A stretch of 64,000 bases of DNA from positions 1,302,001-1,366,000 of the forward strand of contig NZ_CP014944.1 of NCBI RefSeq assembly GCF_001767295.1, given 5' to 3'. Positions 8,677 to 21,082 of the stretch are shown here, piece after piece. The notes under the pieces are model-generated. The model saw nothing but the letters and a program-made list of their open reading frames with translations. It ran no database searches and had not been told where the DNA came from. The position numbers were made by a program, and so were the translations under genes. The first letter of the stretch is position 1, and the number at the start of each line of letters is the position of its first letter. The stretch comes from Colwellia sp. PAMC 20917 (GTDB taxonomy: Bacteria > Pseudomonadota > Gammaproteobacteria > Enterobacterales > Alteromonadaceae).

Positions 8677-10242
8677 CTAACTTATATCGTACTTTCGTAA
8701 TTTCATTGCTATTTTATTGTGTGAAACCTTTAACCGCTCTGCTAGTTTCCTCGTTGTTGGGTAAAGCGGATACAGCGTTTTAAGCAAATCTCCTTCAAAT
8801 TTTTCTTGAGCACTATTCCAGTCCGACCATTGAGGCTGCTCAGCAAAATTTTCACCATCGCTAGCAGAACCAGCAATATTATGACTTATCGGCAGATCAA
8901 CTGCTGAAAATTGTGATAACGCACCATCAATATCAGACTTTTCAATAACACCGCTATCATTAAGGGCTACCGCTCTAAATAAAATATTTTGTAACTGGCG
9001 AATATTACCTGGCCATTGGCATATCTTAAGTGCAGCAAGTGCTTGCTCTGTTAAAGTAGGTACTTTTCGTGCAACTTGAAGCGCCGCCATTTTAATAAAG
9101 TGTGCCGCTAATAAAATAATATCATCGGGTCGTTCACGCAATGGTGGTATCGACAAATTCAATACATTTAAGCGATAAAATAGGTCTTCTCTAAATAATT
9201 GTCGTTCAATCTGTTGCGGTAAGTGTTGGTGACTGGCACTGATTATACGCACATTCGCCGTTAACTCTTTCGTGCCACCTAGACGACGATATTTATAATC
9301 CTGTAAGAATCGTAATAACTTAGCTTGTAAATATACTGACATTTCTGCAATTTCATCTAAAAAGATAGTCCCTGTTTCTGCCAGTTCAAATAGCCCAGGT
9401 TTCCCCCCTTTTTGAGCCCCGGTAAAAGCACCTGGCGCATAGCCAAACAGTTCACTTTCCAATAAGTTTTCGGGTAATGCTGCACAATTCAGCGCTAAAA
9501 AAGGCGCGTCGGCACGTCGACTGGCATTATGCAAAGCACGAGCTAATAACTCTTTACCTGTACCTGTTTCACCACTGATAAGTACCGGTAATTCTAATTC
9601 TGAAAACCTGAGTGTTTGAGACTTTAACAGTCGAATAGCTGAGGTCTCACCAATAATATTATCAAATTCAGCTTGCTCTCGACTCTGTATTAATGCGATA
9701 TGCTGACCAACGCGGTTCATTGAACGTAAGGTGAGAATAACGCCTGATGAACTATGTTCTGAAAATATTGGCGTGATATCAGCTAAATAAGAGTGTTCGA
9801 GAAATGAAAGTGAAAAATTACTCATTGAAGAATTAAGCATATCTTGAAAGGACTGATCTATATATTGATCGATATGCTGTCCCTCAATTTTTATCACTAA
9901 ATCTTTTAATAACGACTGAGCGGCCGTATTAATAATAACAATAATACCATTTTGGTCGATATCCAGTATAGGGTCTGGAATAGTGTCTAATAAGGTTTTT
10001 AAATGAGCCTCACGTCTTTGTGTCGGTAATAAGTCGACAGATAAACAATGAACTATGTCATCGCGGTGCGACAGAGAATTTTGCACGTCAGACAATGCTA
10101 ATTCATTGGACATAAAGTGGACATAAATAAAGTGACTAACCACTTCAAGTGAACGTATATTCCAACGATTATCAGCAAAAATAGCCAAGATTTCTTGGCT
10201 TATACCAATACGATCTTTTACTTTAATTTCAATTCTCATCAT
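8677..10242 (-). CDS. tyrR: TyrR-type aromatic amino acid regulator with an intact sigma-54 contact motif
   Basis: Regulator of 521 residues with the TyrR layout: an N-terminal ACT domain (1-75, [18 protein letters not shown]), a PAS domain (about 78-190, [13 protein letters not shown]), an AAA+ domain with Walker A GETGTGK at 224-230, and a C-terminal helix-turn-helix ending [23 protein letters not shown]-like. E. coli TyrR has lost the GAFTGA loop and acts on sigma-70 promoters; here GAFTGA is intact at 271-276, followed by arginine-finger and sensor segments of enhancer-binding proteins. It faces away from the methionine gamma-lyase gene. A TyrR-type palindrome sits 27 bases before its own start, which suggests autoregulation. 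Use of sigma-54 is inferred from the motif and from the promoter at 10409. Confidence 0.9.
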   Translation of the reverse strand: MMRIEIKVKDRIGISQEILAIFADNRWNIRSLEVVSHFIYVHFMSNELALSDVQNSLSHRDDIVHCLSVDLLPTQRREAHLKTLLDTIPDPILDIDQNGIIVIINTAAQSLLKDLVIKIEGQHIDQYIDQSFQDMLNSSMSNFSLSFLEHSYLADITPIFSEHSSSGVILTLRSMNRVGQHIALIQSREQAEFDNIIGETSAIRLLKSQTLRFSELELPVLISGETGTGKELLARALHNASRRADAPFLALNCAALPENLLESELFGYAPGAFTGAQKGGKPGLFELAETGTIFLDEIAEMSVYLQAKLLRFLQDYKYRRLGGTKELTANVRIISASHQHLPQQIERQLFREDLFYRLNVLNLSIPPLRERPDDIILLAAHFIKMAALQVARKVPTLTEQALAALKICQWPGNIRQLQNILFRAVALNDSGVIEKSDIDGALSQFSAVDLPISHNIAGSASDGENFAEQPQWSDWNSAQEKFEGDLLKTLYPLYPTTRKLAERLKVSHNKIAMKLRKYDIS

Positions 10243-10268
10243 TTTATCTCAATGTTTCACAGCCACAT

Positions 10269-10346
10269 TGTAATAAATTAATTACAATGTATTAATTATA
10301 TTACAGAATAACTGATAAGCGAACGATTTGTAATAAATTAATTACA
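10269..10346. promoter_or_regulatory. Three TyrR-type boxes
   Basis: TGTAATAAATTAATTACA occurs twice, identically, at 10269-10286 and 10329-10346. A near copy, TGTATTAATTATATTACA, lies at 10288-10305. All fit TGTA-N10-TACA, the TyrR consensus form (TGTAAA-N6-TTTACA in E. coli). They stand next to tyrR and 60-140 bases upstream of a -24/-12 promoter for the lyase gene, the usual place for enhancer sites. The sequence pattern is certain; TyrR as the binder is inferred from position and consensus. Confidence 0.75.
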
Positions 10347-10408
10347 AACCAATCAACCTTTACACCAAGAAGATCATAACACATTGTTATTATTGATTTA
10401 TATTTTGC

Positions 10409-10424
10409 TGGCTCTATTTTTGCT
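10409..10424 (+). promoter_or_regulatory. Putative sigma-54 promoter for the methionine gamma-lyase gene
   Basis: TGGCTCTATTTTTGCT at 10409-10424 has the invariant GG-N10-GC spacing of sigma-54 promoters and a good TTGC -12 element. The start of transcription would fall near 10435, about 100 bases before the lyase ATG. No better sigma-70 promoter was seen close to the gene. Confidence 0.65.
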
Positions 10425-10535
10425 AATATGAAGACAAACGGATCAATATAAAAGAAATTAGCGGCGCAACCTATAAACAATAACAAAGTGCGCCGCTAAT
10501 TTTCTTCATCGAAATGCTTATTAAAGAGAGAATTT

Positions 10536-11741
10536 ATGAAAAATAGTAAATATGTTGAAACACAAGCAATCCATTCAGGACGTATTAACGATGAGCAATT
10601 TGGCTCTTTAGCAACACCACTTTACCAAACGTCTACTTTTATTTTTGAAAACGCTAAACAAGGCGCCGACCGTTTTGCGGGTGAGGCTGAAGGATATATT
10701 TATGGGCGATTAGGTAACCCTACAGTAAGACAATTAGAAATGCGTGTTGCTGCCATGGAAGAAATGGAAGATGCCGCTGCCACAGCAACAGGCATGGCGG
10801 CTGTTTCTGGCGCCTTATTAGCTAATTTGCAATGTGGTGATCATATTATTTCCTCTAGTGCCTTATATGGCTGTTCATATGCATTGATCAGTCATATGCT
10901 AACCAAATTCGGCATTGAAGTTTCATTTGTTGATATGAAAGTGCCTGAAAATATTGAAAAAGCGATAAAACCAAATACTAAAGTAATATTCCTAGAAACA
11001 CCAATAAACCCAAATTTAGTAGTTTTAGATTTAGCACGTATTTTAGCGATATCAAAAAAACACAGTATTCTATCAATCGTTGACAATACTTTCTTAACCC
11101 CTGTTTTACAGCAACCTGGAAAATTTGGTGCGGATATCGTTGTTCACAGTGCAACTAAGTATCTAAATGGTCATGGTGATGTGGTAGCAGGTATTATCTG
11201 TAGTAATGCTGAAATGATAGAACACATCAAATTAACAGCACTTAAAGATATTGGCGCAACAATGAGCCCGCATGATGCATGGTTAATTATGAGAGGATTA
11301 AAAACCTTACCATTGCGTATGGAACGCCACTGTTCAAATGCACAAACAATCGCTGAGTTTCTAGAAAGTCATCCAATGATAGCGAAAGTTTATTACCCTG
11401 GTCTTAAATCGCATGACGGTTATAAATTTATTGGTACGCAAATGAAAGCGGCCGGTGGAGTTATCGCTTTTGAATTAAATGCAGACTTAAAAGGTGGCGA
11501 AGAATTTATAAATCGGATGAGTTTATTTTCAATCGCAGTAAGCCTAGGAGATGCAGAGTCTCTTATTCAGCACCCTGCTTCGATGACTCATTCACCTTAT
11601 ACACCAGAAGAGAGAGTAGCGGCAGGTATCAGTGATAGTTTAATTCGAATATCTGTTGGTTTAGAACACGTAAATGATTTACTTGACGATCTAAAGCAAT
11701 CGTTAGATCAAATAGAAAACCGCCAAGAGCAAGTTGCCTAA
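10536..11741 (+). CDS. megL: Methionine gamma-lyase
   Basis: A PLP enzyme of the Cys/Met metabolism family (401 residues) that splits methionine into methanethiol, ammonia and 2-oxobutanoate. The PLP lysine is K208 in VVHSATKYLNGHGD. The cysteine that marks methionine gamma-lyases (C116 in the Pseudomonas enzyme) is present as C113 in SSALYGCSYAL, with the active-site tyrosine at 111. This argues for the lyase over cystathionine gamma-synthase or beta-lyase, which lack that cysteine. AGAGAG precedes the ATG. The neighbouring tyrR and the -24/-12 promoter suggest nitrogen- or amino-acid-responsive catabolic control. Confidence 0.9.
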   Translation: MKNSKYVETQAIHSGRINDEQFGSLATPLYQTSTFIFENAKQGADRFAGEAEGYIYGRLGNPTVRQLEMRVAAMEEMEDAAATATGMAAVSGALLANLQCGDHIISSSALYGCSYALISHMLTKFGIEVSFVDMKVPENIEKAIKPNTKVIFLETPINPNLVVLDLARILAISKKHSILSIVDNTFLTPVLQQPGKFGADIVVHSATKYLNGHGDVVAGIICSNAEMIEHIKLTALKDIGATMSPHDAWLIMRGLKTLPLRMERHCSNAQTIAEFLESHPMIAKVYYPGLKSHDGYKFIGTQMKAAGGVIAFELNADLKGGEEFINRMSLFSIAVSLGDAESLIQHPASMTHSPYTPEERVAAGISDSLIRISVGLEHVNDLLDDLKQSLDQIENRQEQVA

Positions 11742-11755
11742 CTTAGCGGTTTATA

Positions 11756-11777
11756 ACGGGTAAGCATAATTACCCGT
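11756..11777. terminator. Stem-loop between converging genes
   Basis: Perfect 8-bp stem ACGGGTAA / TTACCCGT with a 6-base loop. It lies between the ends of the lyase gene (+) and the HIT gene (-). There is no good T-run on either side, so its role as a terminator is uncertain. Confidence 0.45.
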
Positions 11778-11783
11778 AAAGTA

Positions 11784-12212
11784 TTAATCCTGCGTTATAA
11801 TTTTAGTTAGCGCAGGCAGTACTTTTTCTTTTAACAAGGTTAATTCACTGTCTGTATAAGCCTTCATTGCAAACGCCCCCCAAACAGGTTTAGGCCAAGC
11901 AATATCATCCGCAAAGCGAACAATGTGATGGACATGAAGTTGTGAACAAATATTACCTAATGCCGCTACATTCATTTTTGTGCCATTAAATAACTGCATT
12001 AAGATTTCACTTAACAAACTTGATTCATTGAGAAACTGCTGTTGTTGCTGCCAATCAAGTTGATAAATATCTTGAATATCATCGACCCTAGGTACTAAAA
12101 CAAACCACGGATAATTACTATCATTCATTAGTAATAGTGTTGACAGTGGTAACTCAAGTAACTCAATGGTGTCACGTTGTAATAGCGCGTGAAGTTGAAA
12201 TGTATTAGACAT
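11784..12212 (-). CDS. HIT domain protein
   Basis: A 142-residue member of the histidine-triad superfamily (nucleotide hydrolases and transferases). The core reads NICSQLHVHHIVRF, then AWPKPVWG, a pair typical of the proteobacterial branch of small HIT proteins. The first two histidines of H-x-H-x-H are in place (the second is the catalytic nucleophile in the family), while the third position is isoleucine with a histidine shifted by one. Substrate unknown; nucleotide polyphosphates are likely from the family. It lies 10 bases downstream of ylqF on the same strand, so the two are probably one transcript. Confidence 0.85.
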   Translation of the reverse strand: MSNTFQLHALLQRDTIELLELPLSTLLLMNDSNYPWFVLVPRVDDIQDIYQLDWQQQQQFLNESSLLSEILMQLFNGTKMNVAALGNICSQLHVHHIVRFADDIAWPKPVWGAFAMKAYTDSELTLLKEKVLPALTKIITQD

Positions 12213-12222
12213 ATAGACTCTC

Positions 12223-13155
12223 TTAACGTTTATTTTTACGACCGCGACCGCGGGCAGTTTTCTTAGCTTCTCTAGCCGCTACTTTTTTAGCCTCAAGCTC
12301 GATAAAATGAAGTGTTTCAATCTCTATCATATCGGGTGTTTCAAAAGTAATGCCGCCCAGGGTATTATCGCGTATCTCATTGATTAATATTGCTGCGGCT
12401 TTATGATAATCAATACGACCACCTGATTTAACACAGCCGCGTCTACGACCTATTTCTTCAAGTAACTCTACTTCGGTTTGTGGCGTATCGTCAAATTGAT
12501 AACGTTCTTTTAATCGTTGCGGGTAATGCGCTAATAAATATTCACCTGCAAACGAGGCAATATCTTCATGGTCGAAGGCGGTATCTTTAACTGCGCTGGT
12601 AATCGCTAATCGATAGCCACTGTTTTCATTAACAATTTTTGGCCACAACATACCTGGAGTATCATACAAGTAAAGACCTTCGTCTAAACGAATTCGCTGC
12701 TGACCTTTAGTCACAGCAGGCTCATTACCCACTTTAGCTTTTGCTTTTCCAACAAGAGTATTTAATAAAGTAGATTTACCTACGTTAGGGATACCCATAA
12801 TAACAACGTTGATCTGTTTACCCGTTTCATTTTTACTCGGTACTAATTTACGAATAAGACTAGGGAGTGTCTTCGCTACAGAAGGGTTATCTGTGGTTAG
12901 AGCGATTGCTTTGACATTTTTTTGAGACTCTAAATATTCTAGCCAAATTTTTGTTTTAGCAGGATCGGCAAGATCAGACTTATTGAGAATTTTAATAAGG
13001 GGGATATCACCTCTGATCTCAGTGATCATCGGATTTTCACTGCTAAACGGCAATCTAGCGTCACACACTTCTATGACCACATCTATTTGTGGAAGAATTT
13101 CTTTTATTTCTTTTTGGGCTTTATGCATATGCCCAGGGAACCAATTAATAGCCAT
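12223..13155 (-). CDS. ylqF: Ribosome biogenesis GTPase YlqF/RbgA
   Basis: A circularly permuted GTPase of 310 residues: the G4 motif NKSD comes first (about residue 58-61), followed by G1 GIPNVGKST (about 122-130) and G3 DTPG (about 166). The start MAINWFPGHMHKAQKE is diagnostic for the YlqF/RbgA family, which acts in late assembly of the large ribosomal subunit in Bacillus. The C-terminus ends in a basic tail (RGRGRKNKR) suited to rRNA binding. It is the first gene of a likely two-gene unit with the HIT protein, and its promoter lies in the AT-rich region toward the rRNA operon. Confidence 0.93.
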   Translation of the reverse strand: MAINWFPGHMHKAQKEIKEILPQIDVVIEVCDARLPFSSENPMITEIRGDIPLIKILNKSDLADPAKTKIWLEYLESQKNVKAIALTTDNPSVAKTLPSLIRKLVPSKNETGKQINVVIMGIPNVGKSTLLNTLVGKAKAKVGNEPAVTKGQQRIRLDEGLYLYDTPGMLWPKIVNENSGYRLAITSAVKDTAFDHEDIASFAGEYLLAHYPQRLKERYQFDDTPQTEVELLEEIGRRRGCVKSGGRIDYHKAAAILINEIRDNTLGGITFETPDMIEIETLHFIELEAKKVAAREAKKTARGRGRKNKR

Positions 13156-13463
13156 AACAACACTAAGTAATTTATTAATGTGTAGATTTTAGCAAGTTAC
13201 GCATTGATACACACGTTACATTGAAAATAAATATGATATTACAAGCATCGCCAGTTATAAGATAAGCTTTTGAGCTGAAAGATATGAAATTTAACATGCG
13301 TTAGTAGCAAGTTTACAAAGACTTAAATACAAAAAACGTTTCGTTTATAACAAGCATGCTTATTAAAGCTAGATTAGCCTTAATGTATTACGTTTGGCTG
13401 TTAGCTGTTGATTTATTTTAATGAGAACTAGCAGTTTTTGCTAAGTTTTTTAAACGCCAGAAA
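13156..13463. other. Intergenic region between ylqF and the rRNA operon end
   Basis: About 300 bases of AT-rich DNA without a credible coding region or RNA. It should hold the ylqF promoter (minus strand), which I could not place with confidence. The last part begins the first copy of a duplicated segment (13445-13475) found again at 13595-13623. Confidence 0.5.
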
Positions 13464-13464
13464 G

Positions 13465-13494
13465 CAAAAAACCCGTAGCATAAGCTACGGGTTT
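13465..13494 (-). terminator. Outer terminator of the rRNA operon
   Basis: Perfect 8-bp stem CCCGTAGC-ATAA-GCTACGGG, followed on the minus strand by TTTTTTGC. It lies downstream of the 5S relic. Confidence 0.85.
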
Positions 13495-13505
13495 CTCTAA
13501 ATAGA

Positions 13506-13573
13506 AGCTTAGCAATGTCCTATTCTCACATGGGCATGTCGAACATAAGTCACACTACTGTTGGCGCTACTAC
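13506..13573 (-). pseudogene. Truncated 5S rRNA relic
   Basis: The plus strand matches the functional 5S over CTTAGCAATGTCCTA(T)TCTCACATGGG and again over CACACTACTGTTGGCGCTACT, with about ten extra bases between. The other half of the molecule (the 5' half of the 5S) is missing. It follows the functional 5S and its terminator, and the flanking sequence AAACGCCAGAAAGCAAAAAA is also repeated, so it is the remains of a tandem 5S-plus-terminator duplication. Confidence 0.8.
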
Positions 13574-13612
13574 TCTACGGGTATAAATGATTTATTTTTA
13601 AACGCCAGAAAG

Positions 13613-13645
13613 CAAAAAACCCGACTCTTTCGAATCGGGTTTTTC
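13613..13645 (-). terminator. Inner terminator after the functional 5S rRNA
   Basis: Stem CCCGA / TCGGG around CTCTTTCGAA, followed on the minus strand by TTTTTTGC. It belongs to the same duplicated unit as the outer terminator, but with a different stem sequence. Confidence 0.8.
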
Positions 13646-13653
13646 TAAATAGG

Positions 13654-13771
13654 AGCCTAGCAATGTCCTACTCTCACATGGGAACTCCCACACTACCATC
13701 GGCGCTACTGCGTTTCACTTCTGAGTTCGGAATGGGATCAGGTGGTGCCACAGTGCTATTGTCGCTAGACA
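13654..13771 (-). rRNA. rrf: 5S ribosomal RNA
   Basis: The minus strand reads TGTCTAGCGACAATAGC near its start, contains CCGAACTCAGAAGTGAAACG, and ends near GAGAGTAGGACATTGCTAGG. The ends can pair (TGTCTAGC with GCTAGGCT). The length of about 118 is normal. Last gene of the operon. Confidence 0.95.
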
Positions 13772-13916
13772 AAAAGGTTACAATCTTGAAAGCTGTTGCT
13801 CGCTAGAGCCATAAATATAAAAGCGTTTTCTTATTCAATTCATTACAGTGCGTGAAGTTATTCTATATATGTCAGTCTTTTACAAACACTTCGCAGTAAA
13901 ACTACTTGGGTGTTGT

Positions 13917-16807
<2,891 letters not shown>

Positions 16808-17079
16808 ATACAACCCTAAGTAGTCTTTCGACACGAAGTACACTGTGGAGACTAATCCACAGCAATTGTAAAGTCTGACATTTTCACGCACAAATAAATG
16901 TGTCTTGAATAAGATGTTTACTCTGAGTAAGAGCAAACAAATGTTGATTAACAGCTTTCGCTATTAATCGCTTTTGTAGATATTTATAAAATGTGCAAAC
17001 TATTTAGAAGTAATGAGCGCGACACCCCTTACTAATGTTAGTTGCTTTATAAATACCTTATTTATATCAGCTTTCCAGA

Positions 17080-17091
17080 TTGTTAAAGAAC
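17080..17091 (-). promoter_or_regulatory. boxA antitermination element in the 16S-23S spacer
   Basis: The minus strand reads GTTCTTTAACAA, close to the E. coli rrn boxA (TGCTCTTTAACAA). It lies between tRNA-Ala and 23S. The rest of the 16808-17251 spacer holds no second tRNA that I can see. Confidence 0.7.
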
Positions 17092-17251
17092 TCATTCTTA
17101 ACGCGCATTCGGTTAAAAACGTGGTTTAAAAAACCAAATTAATATTCACTCACAAAACACTGAAACACGTTCAGCATGACGAAAGTAAACCTTAATTTGG
17201 TCTTTTCTTTAATGAAGAATCATAATGGTCTCCTATATTATAAATATAGGA

Positions 17252-17327
17252 TGGTGGAGCTATGCAGGATCGAACTGCAGACCTCCTGCGTGCAAGGCAG
17301 GCGCTCTCCCAGCTGAGCTATAGCCCC
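17252..17327 (-). tRNA. tRNA-Ala (anticodon TGC)
   Basis: The minus strand reads GGGGCTATAGCTCAGCTGGG at the 5' end, the anticodon arm has TTGCACG, the T-arm GTTCGATCC, and it ends with an encoded CCA. 76 bases. It lies in the 16S-23S spacer, where tRNA-Ile often accompanies tRNA-Ala; none is seen here. Confidence 0.96.
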
Positions 17328-17413
17328 ATCGGGATTCTTCTAATTTGTTATCATGTAATTTGTGTAGACACTCGTGAAACCGAAGTTTCCATTAAACTGC
17401 TTTTACTTCAAGA

Positions 17414-18959
<1,546 letters not shown>

Positions 18960-19209
18960 AAAATCGTTTGTGATGCTTAACCTAAGTTAAGACATCTGCT
19001 CAATGAATTCTGTCGTGTTACCAGCAACTCTTAAAAGAGATGCGATAACTACATAAAACGTACTAATCAAATTAATGATTAATACTTAATCTGTGTGACA
19101 TCATTATTAAACTGTTTTACGTCTTTCCTTGCCTCTCGTTAGAGAATTAAGAACCGACTATGTAAAATCAATGTAATGTGAGTGTCCACACAAATTGCAT
19201 GATAACTAA

Positions 19210-19221
19210 TTGTTAAAGAAC
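19210..19221 (-). promoter_or_regulatory. boxA antitermination element in the rRNA leader
   Basis: The minus strand reads GTTCTTTAACAA, identical to the element in the spacer. It lies between the promoters and 16S, as in other gammaproteobacterial rrn leaders. Confidence 0.75.
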
Positions 19222-19301
19222 GTTAACTCAAAGAGTTAACCGAAACAAAATCTCATTCGCTTTGCTTCGTTGCTACAGGCCTTGCCTGAAGCGAGATGCG
19301 T

Positions 19302-19329
19302 ATTCTACGCACTCTAGTTTCGATGTCAA
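19302..19329 (-). promoter_or_regulatory. rRNA operon promoter P2
   Basis: On the minus strand TTGACA (19324-19329) is followed after 16 bases by TAGAAT (19302-19307). It is the promoter nearer to 16S. Confidence 0.8.
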
Positions 19330-19483
19330 CGTTTTATTTAATTTAATTTGAAGTTCTTTTCGAAAATTCAAACCTTATCTATATAACGCTAAGTTAACTA
19401 CTTTACTCTAAAGTGATGTAGATAACTTATCAAAACAGCTCTTTCGTAGTTCGTTTTGACTGAACCCCTTGGAACTGGAGCGC

Positions 19484-19511
19484 ATTCTAGACATTTCTCG
19501 CTGGGCGTCAA
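19484..19511 (-). promoter_or_regulatory. rRNA operon promoter P1
   Basis: On the minus strand TTGACG (19506-19511) is followed after 16 bases by TAGAAT (19484-19489), then a GC-rich discriminator (GCGCTCC) of the kind seen at stringently controlled rRNA promoters. It lies 182 bases upstream of P2 and has the same architecture. The 18960-19647 stretch holds no gene, only these promoters and the leader. Confidence 0.8.
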
Positions 19512-19647
19512 CCCTTTTTTGTAATAACTTTGAAATAAACGTTTGTTCGCTCGATTAACGTACAAACCGTATTTTTATTGTGGTTTAATCAAACAACTAA
19601 TGCCTTTTGCTCACAAAGCTGGTGCTACAGACAGTTAATTACTGCTG

Positions 19648-20445
19648 TTATTTATCTTTCGAGTTATCAACCGTATTAAAGTCTTCATCTTTGTCATCAC
19701 CGACGACATCTTCTAATTTTAACTTATTAACAGAGCGGATAGTCGTAAACGGCCCCGAGCAAGCATAGAAGCCAAAGACGATAAGTAAAACATTCTCAGG
19801 GCTAGAAGCGATAATGACGAAGGCGAGTACAATGAGCAAAACCACAAAAAAATTAACTTTCCCCTTCCAATCGACTTCTTTAAAACTGTTGTAACGAAAG
19901 TTACTGACCATCAATAATCCTGCAAGCATAGTAATAATGCCAACAACAATGCCATAGTCTTGGCCATTTATTTGATATTCTGCACCAACCCAGACCAAAC
20001 TGGCAATAACTGCCGCGGCCGCGGGGCTTGCTAAACCTTGGAAAAAGCGGGCATCAGCAATACCAACCTGCGTATTAAACCGTGCTAAACGAAGTGCTGC
20101 ACAGGCAACAAAGACAAAAGCGGCTAACCAACCAAATTTTCCATAACTCGATAACGCCCAATTATAGGCAACAAGTCCAGGGGCTATACCAAAAGAGACC
20201 ATATCAGCCATACTGTCATATTCTGCACCAAATTCACTTTGTGTATTTGTCATCCGAGCAACGCGCCCATCTAAACCATCAAATATCATGGCAATAAATA
20301 TTGCTACAGCTGCACTAATAAAGTGGCCATTCATTGAAGAAACTATGGCAAAAAAACCAGAAAACAGTCCTGCGGTCGTTAATAGGTTAGGTAATAGGTA
20401 AATACCTTTCGAAGGAGTACTGGTATTTGTTTTTTTATTATTCAT
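19648..20445 (-). CDS. pssA: CDP-diacylglycerol-serine O-phosphatidyltransferase
   Basis: A membrane enzyme making phosphatidylserine, the precursor of phosphatidylethanolamine. The 265-residue protein starts with a short polar N-terminus and then several membrane segments. The CDP-alcohol phosphotransferase motif DG-x2-AR-x8-G-x3-D-x3-D is complete (DGLDGRVAR ... GAEYDSMAD, about residues 60-85). This is the multi-span, Bacillus-like type II enzyme rather than the soluble E. coli type. The C-terminal tail is acidic (EDVVGDDKDEDFN). It runs toward the rRNA promoters in the same direction. Confidence 0.93.
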   Translation of the reverse strand: MNNKKTNTSTPSKGIYLLPNLLTTAGLFSGFFAIVSSMNGHFISAAVAIFIAMIFDGLDGRVARMTNTQSEFGAEYDSMADMVSFGIAPGLVAYNWALSSYGKFGWLAAFVFVACAALRLARFNTQVGIADARFFQGLASPAAAAVIASLVWVGAEYQINGQDYGIVVGIITMLAGLLMVSNFRYNSFKEVDWKGKVNFFVVLLIVLAFVIIASSPENVLLIVFGFYACSGPFTTIRSVNKLKLEDVVGDDKDEDFNTVDNSKDK

Positions 20446-20625
20446 TATTGTTACTACGCTTGTTTAAAAATATATAGGTATAGTTAATCAAATCTAACAT
20501 AAAAAACTATCATGGGTATATTAGAGAGTAATAGCATAATAATTCCTCGTTATAATTTGTAAAGTCCCAATTGTATTGTTATATAAAGTATTAGGGCTTT
20601 TCTTTATATTGTTAATAGGTGATCA

Positions 20626-21072
20626 ATGAGTTTTCGTATTCTGTTATTTGGGCTGATATTTTATTTTGGCTTTTGTTCGGCGAGTGAACTAATGGTCTAT
20701 CGCTGGGTAGATGAAAACAATGTAGTTCATTTTAGTCAACATCAGCCTGTTGGTGATGAGTACACCCAGTTTTTAGTGTCGAATCAGTCAAGTGTAATCA
20801 GTCGAGCAGACATTATTACCAACCCGCTAGTTTCAGATGAAGAGGTAATTTCTCAACAAAATCAAGATGAGCTCATGGCAACTATAAATAGACCTGAGAA
20901 ATGTCTAGAGGCACAAGAAAATATTGCCATGTTAATGGCTTTTGATAAGGTCCAATATACGGATGATAAGGGCGGTAAACAGATATTAACAAAAATAGAG
21001 AAACAACAGCAATTAGCGATAAACCAAAAACGCACAGAAGTTTACTGTGCGTCTTTAAGTGACATGCCCTAA
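20626..21072 (+). CDS. DUF4124 domain protein, exported
   Basis: The 148-residue protein has an N-terminal signal peptide (hydrophobic to about residue 20, FCSAS) and then the DUF4124 signature VYRWVDENNVVHFSQHQP. The family is of unknown function and often found in envelope contexts. The C-terminal part is acidic and glutamine-rich with two cysteines (EKCLEAQ and VYCASLS). ATG start with AGGTG upstream. It converges on clpB with a gap of ten bases, and its last codons overlap the clpB terminator. Confidence 0.8.
   Translation: MSFRILLFGLIFYFGFCSASELMVYRWVDENNVVHFSQHQPVGDEYTQFLVSNQSSVISRADIITNPLVSDEEVISQQNQDELMATINRPEKCLEAQENIAMLMAFDKVQYTDDKGGKQILTKIEKQQQLAINQKRTEVYCASLSDMP
21026..21052 (-). 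terminator. clpB terminator inside the 3' end of the DUF4124 gene
   Basis: Stem CGCACAG / CTGTGCG around a 7-base loop at 21031-21051. On the minus strand it is followed by TTTTTGG, so it terminates clpB about 30 bases past its stop while lying in the coding sequence of the opposite gene. Confidence 0.7.
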
Positions 21073-21082
21073 TACAAATTTG

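Noticed and set aside
10301-10486. A 61-residue minus-strand frame between tyrR and the lyase gene
   Set aside because: It covers the TyrR boxes and the sigma-54 promoter; regulatory DNA explains the sequence better.
16808-17251. A possible second tRNA (Ile) or other RNA in the 16S-23S spacer
   Set aside because: No cloverleaf with a T-arm GTTCRA-type sequence is visible besides tRNA-Ala; only a boxA-like motif is supported.
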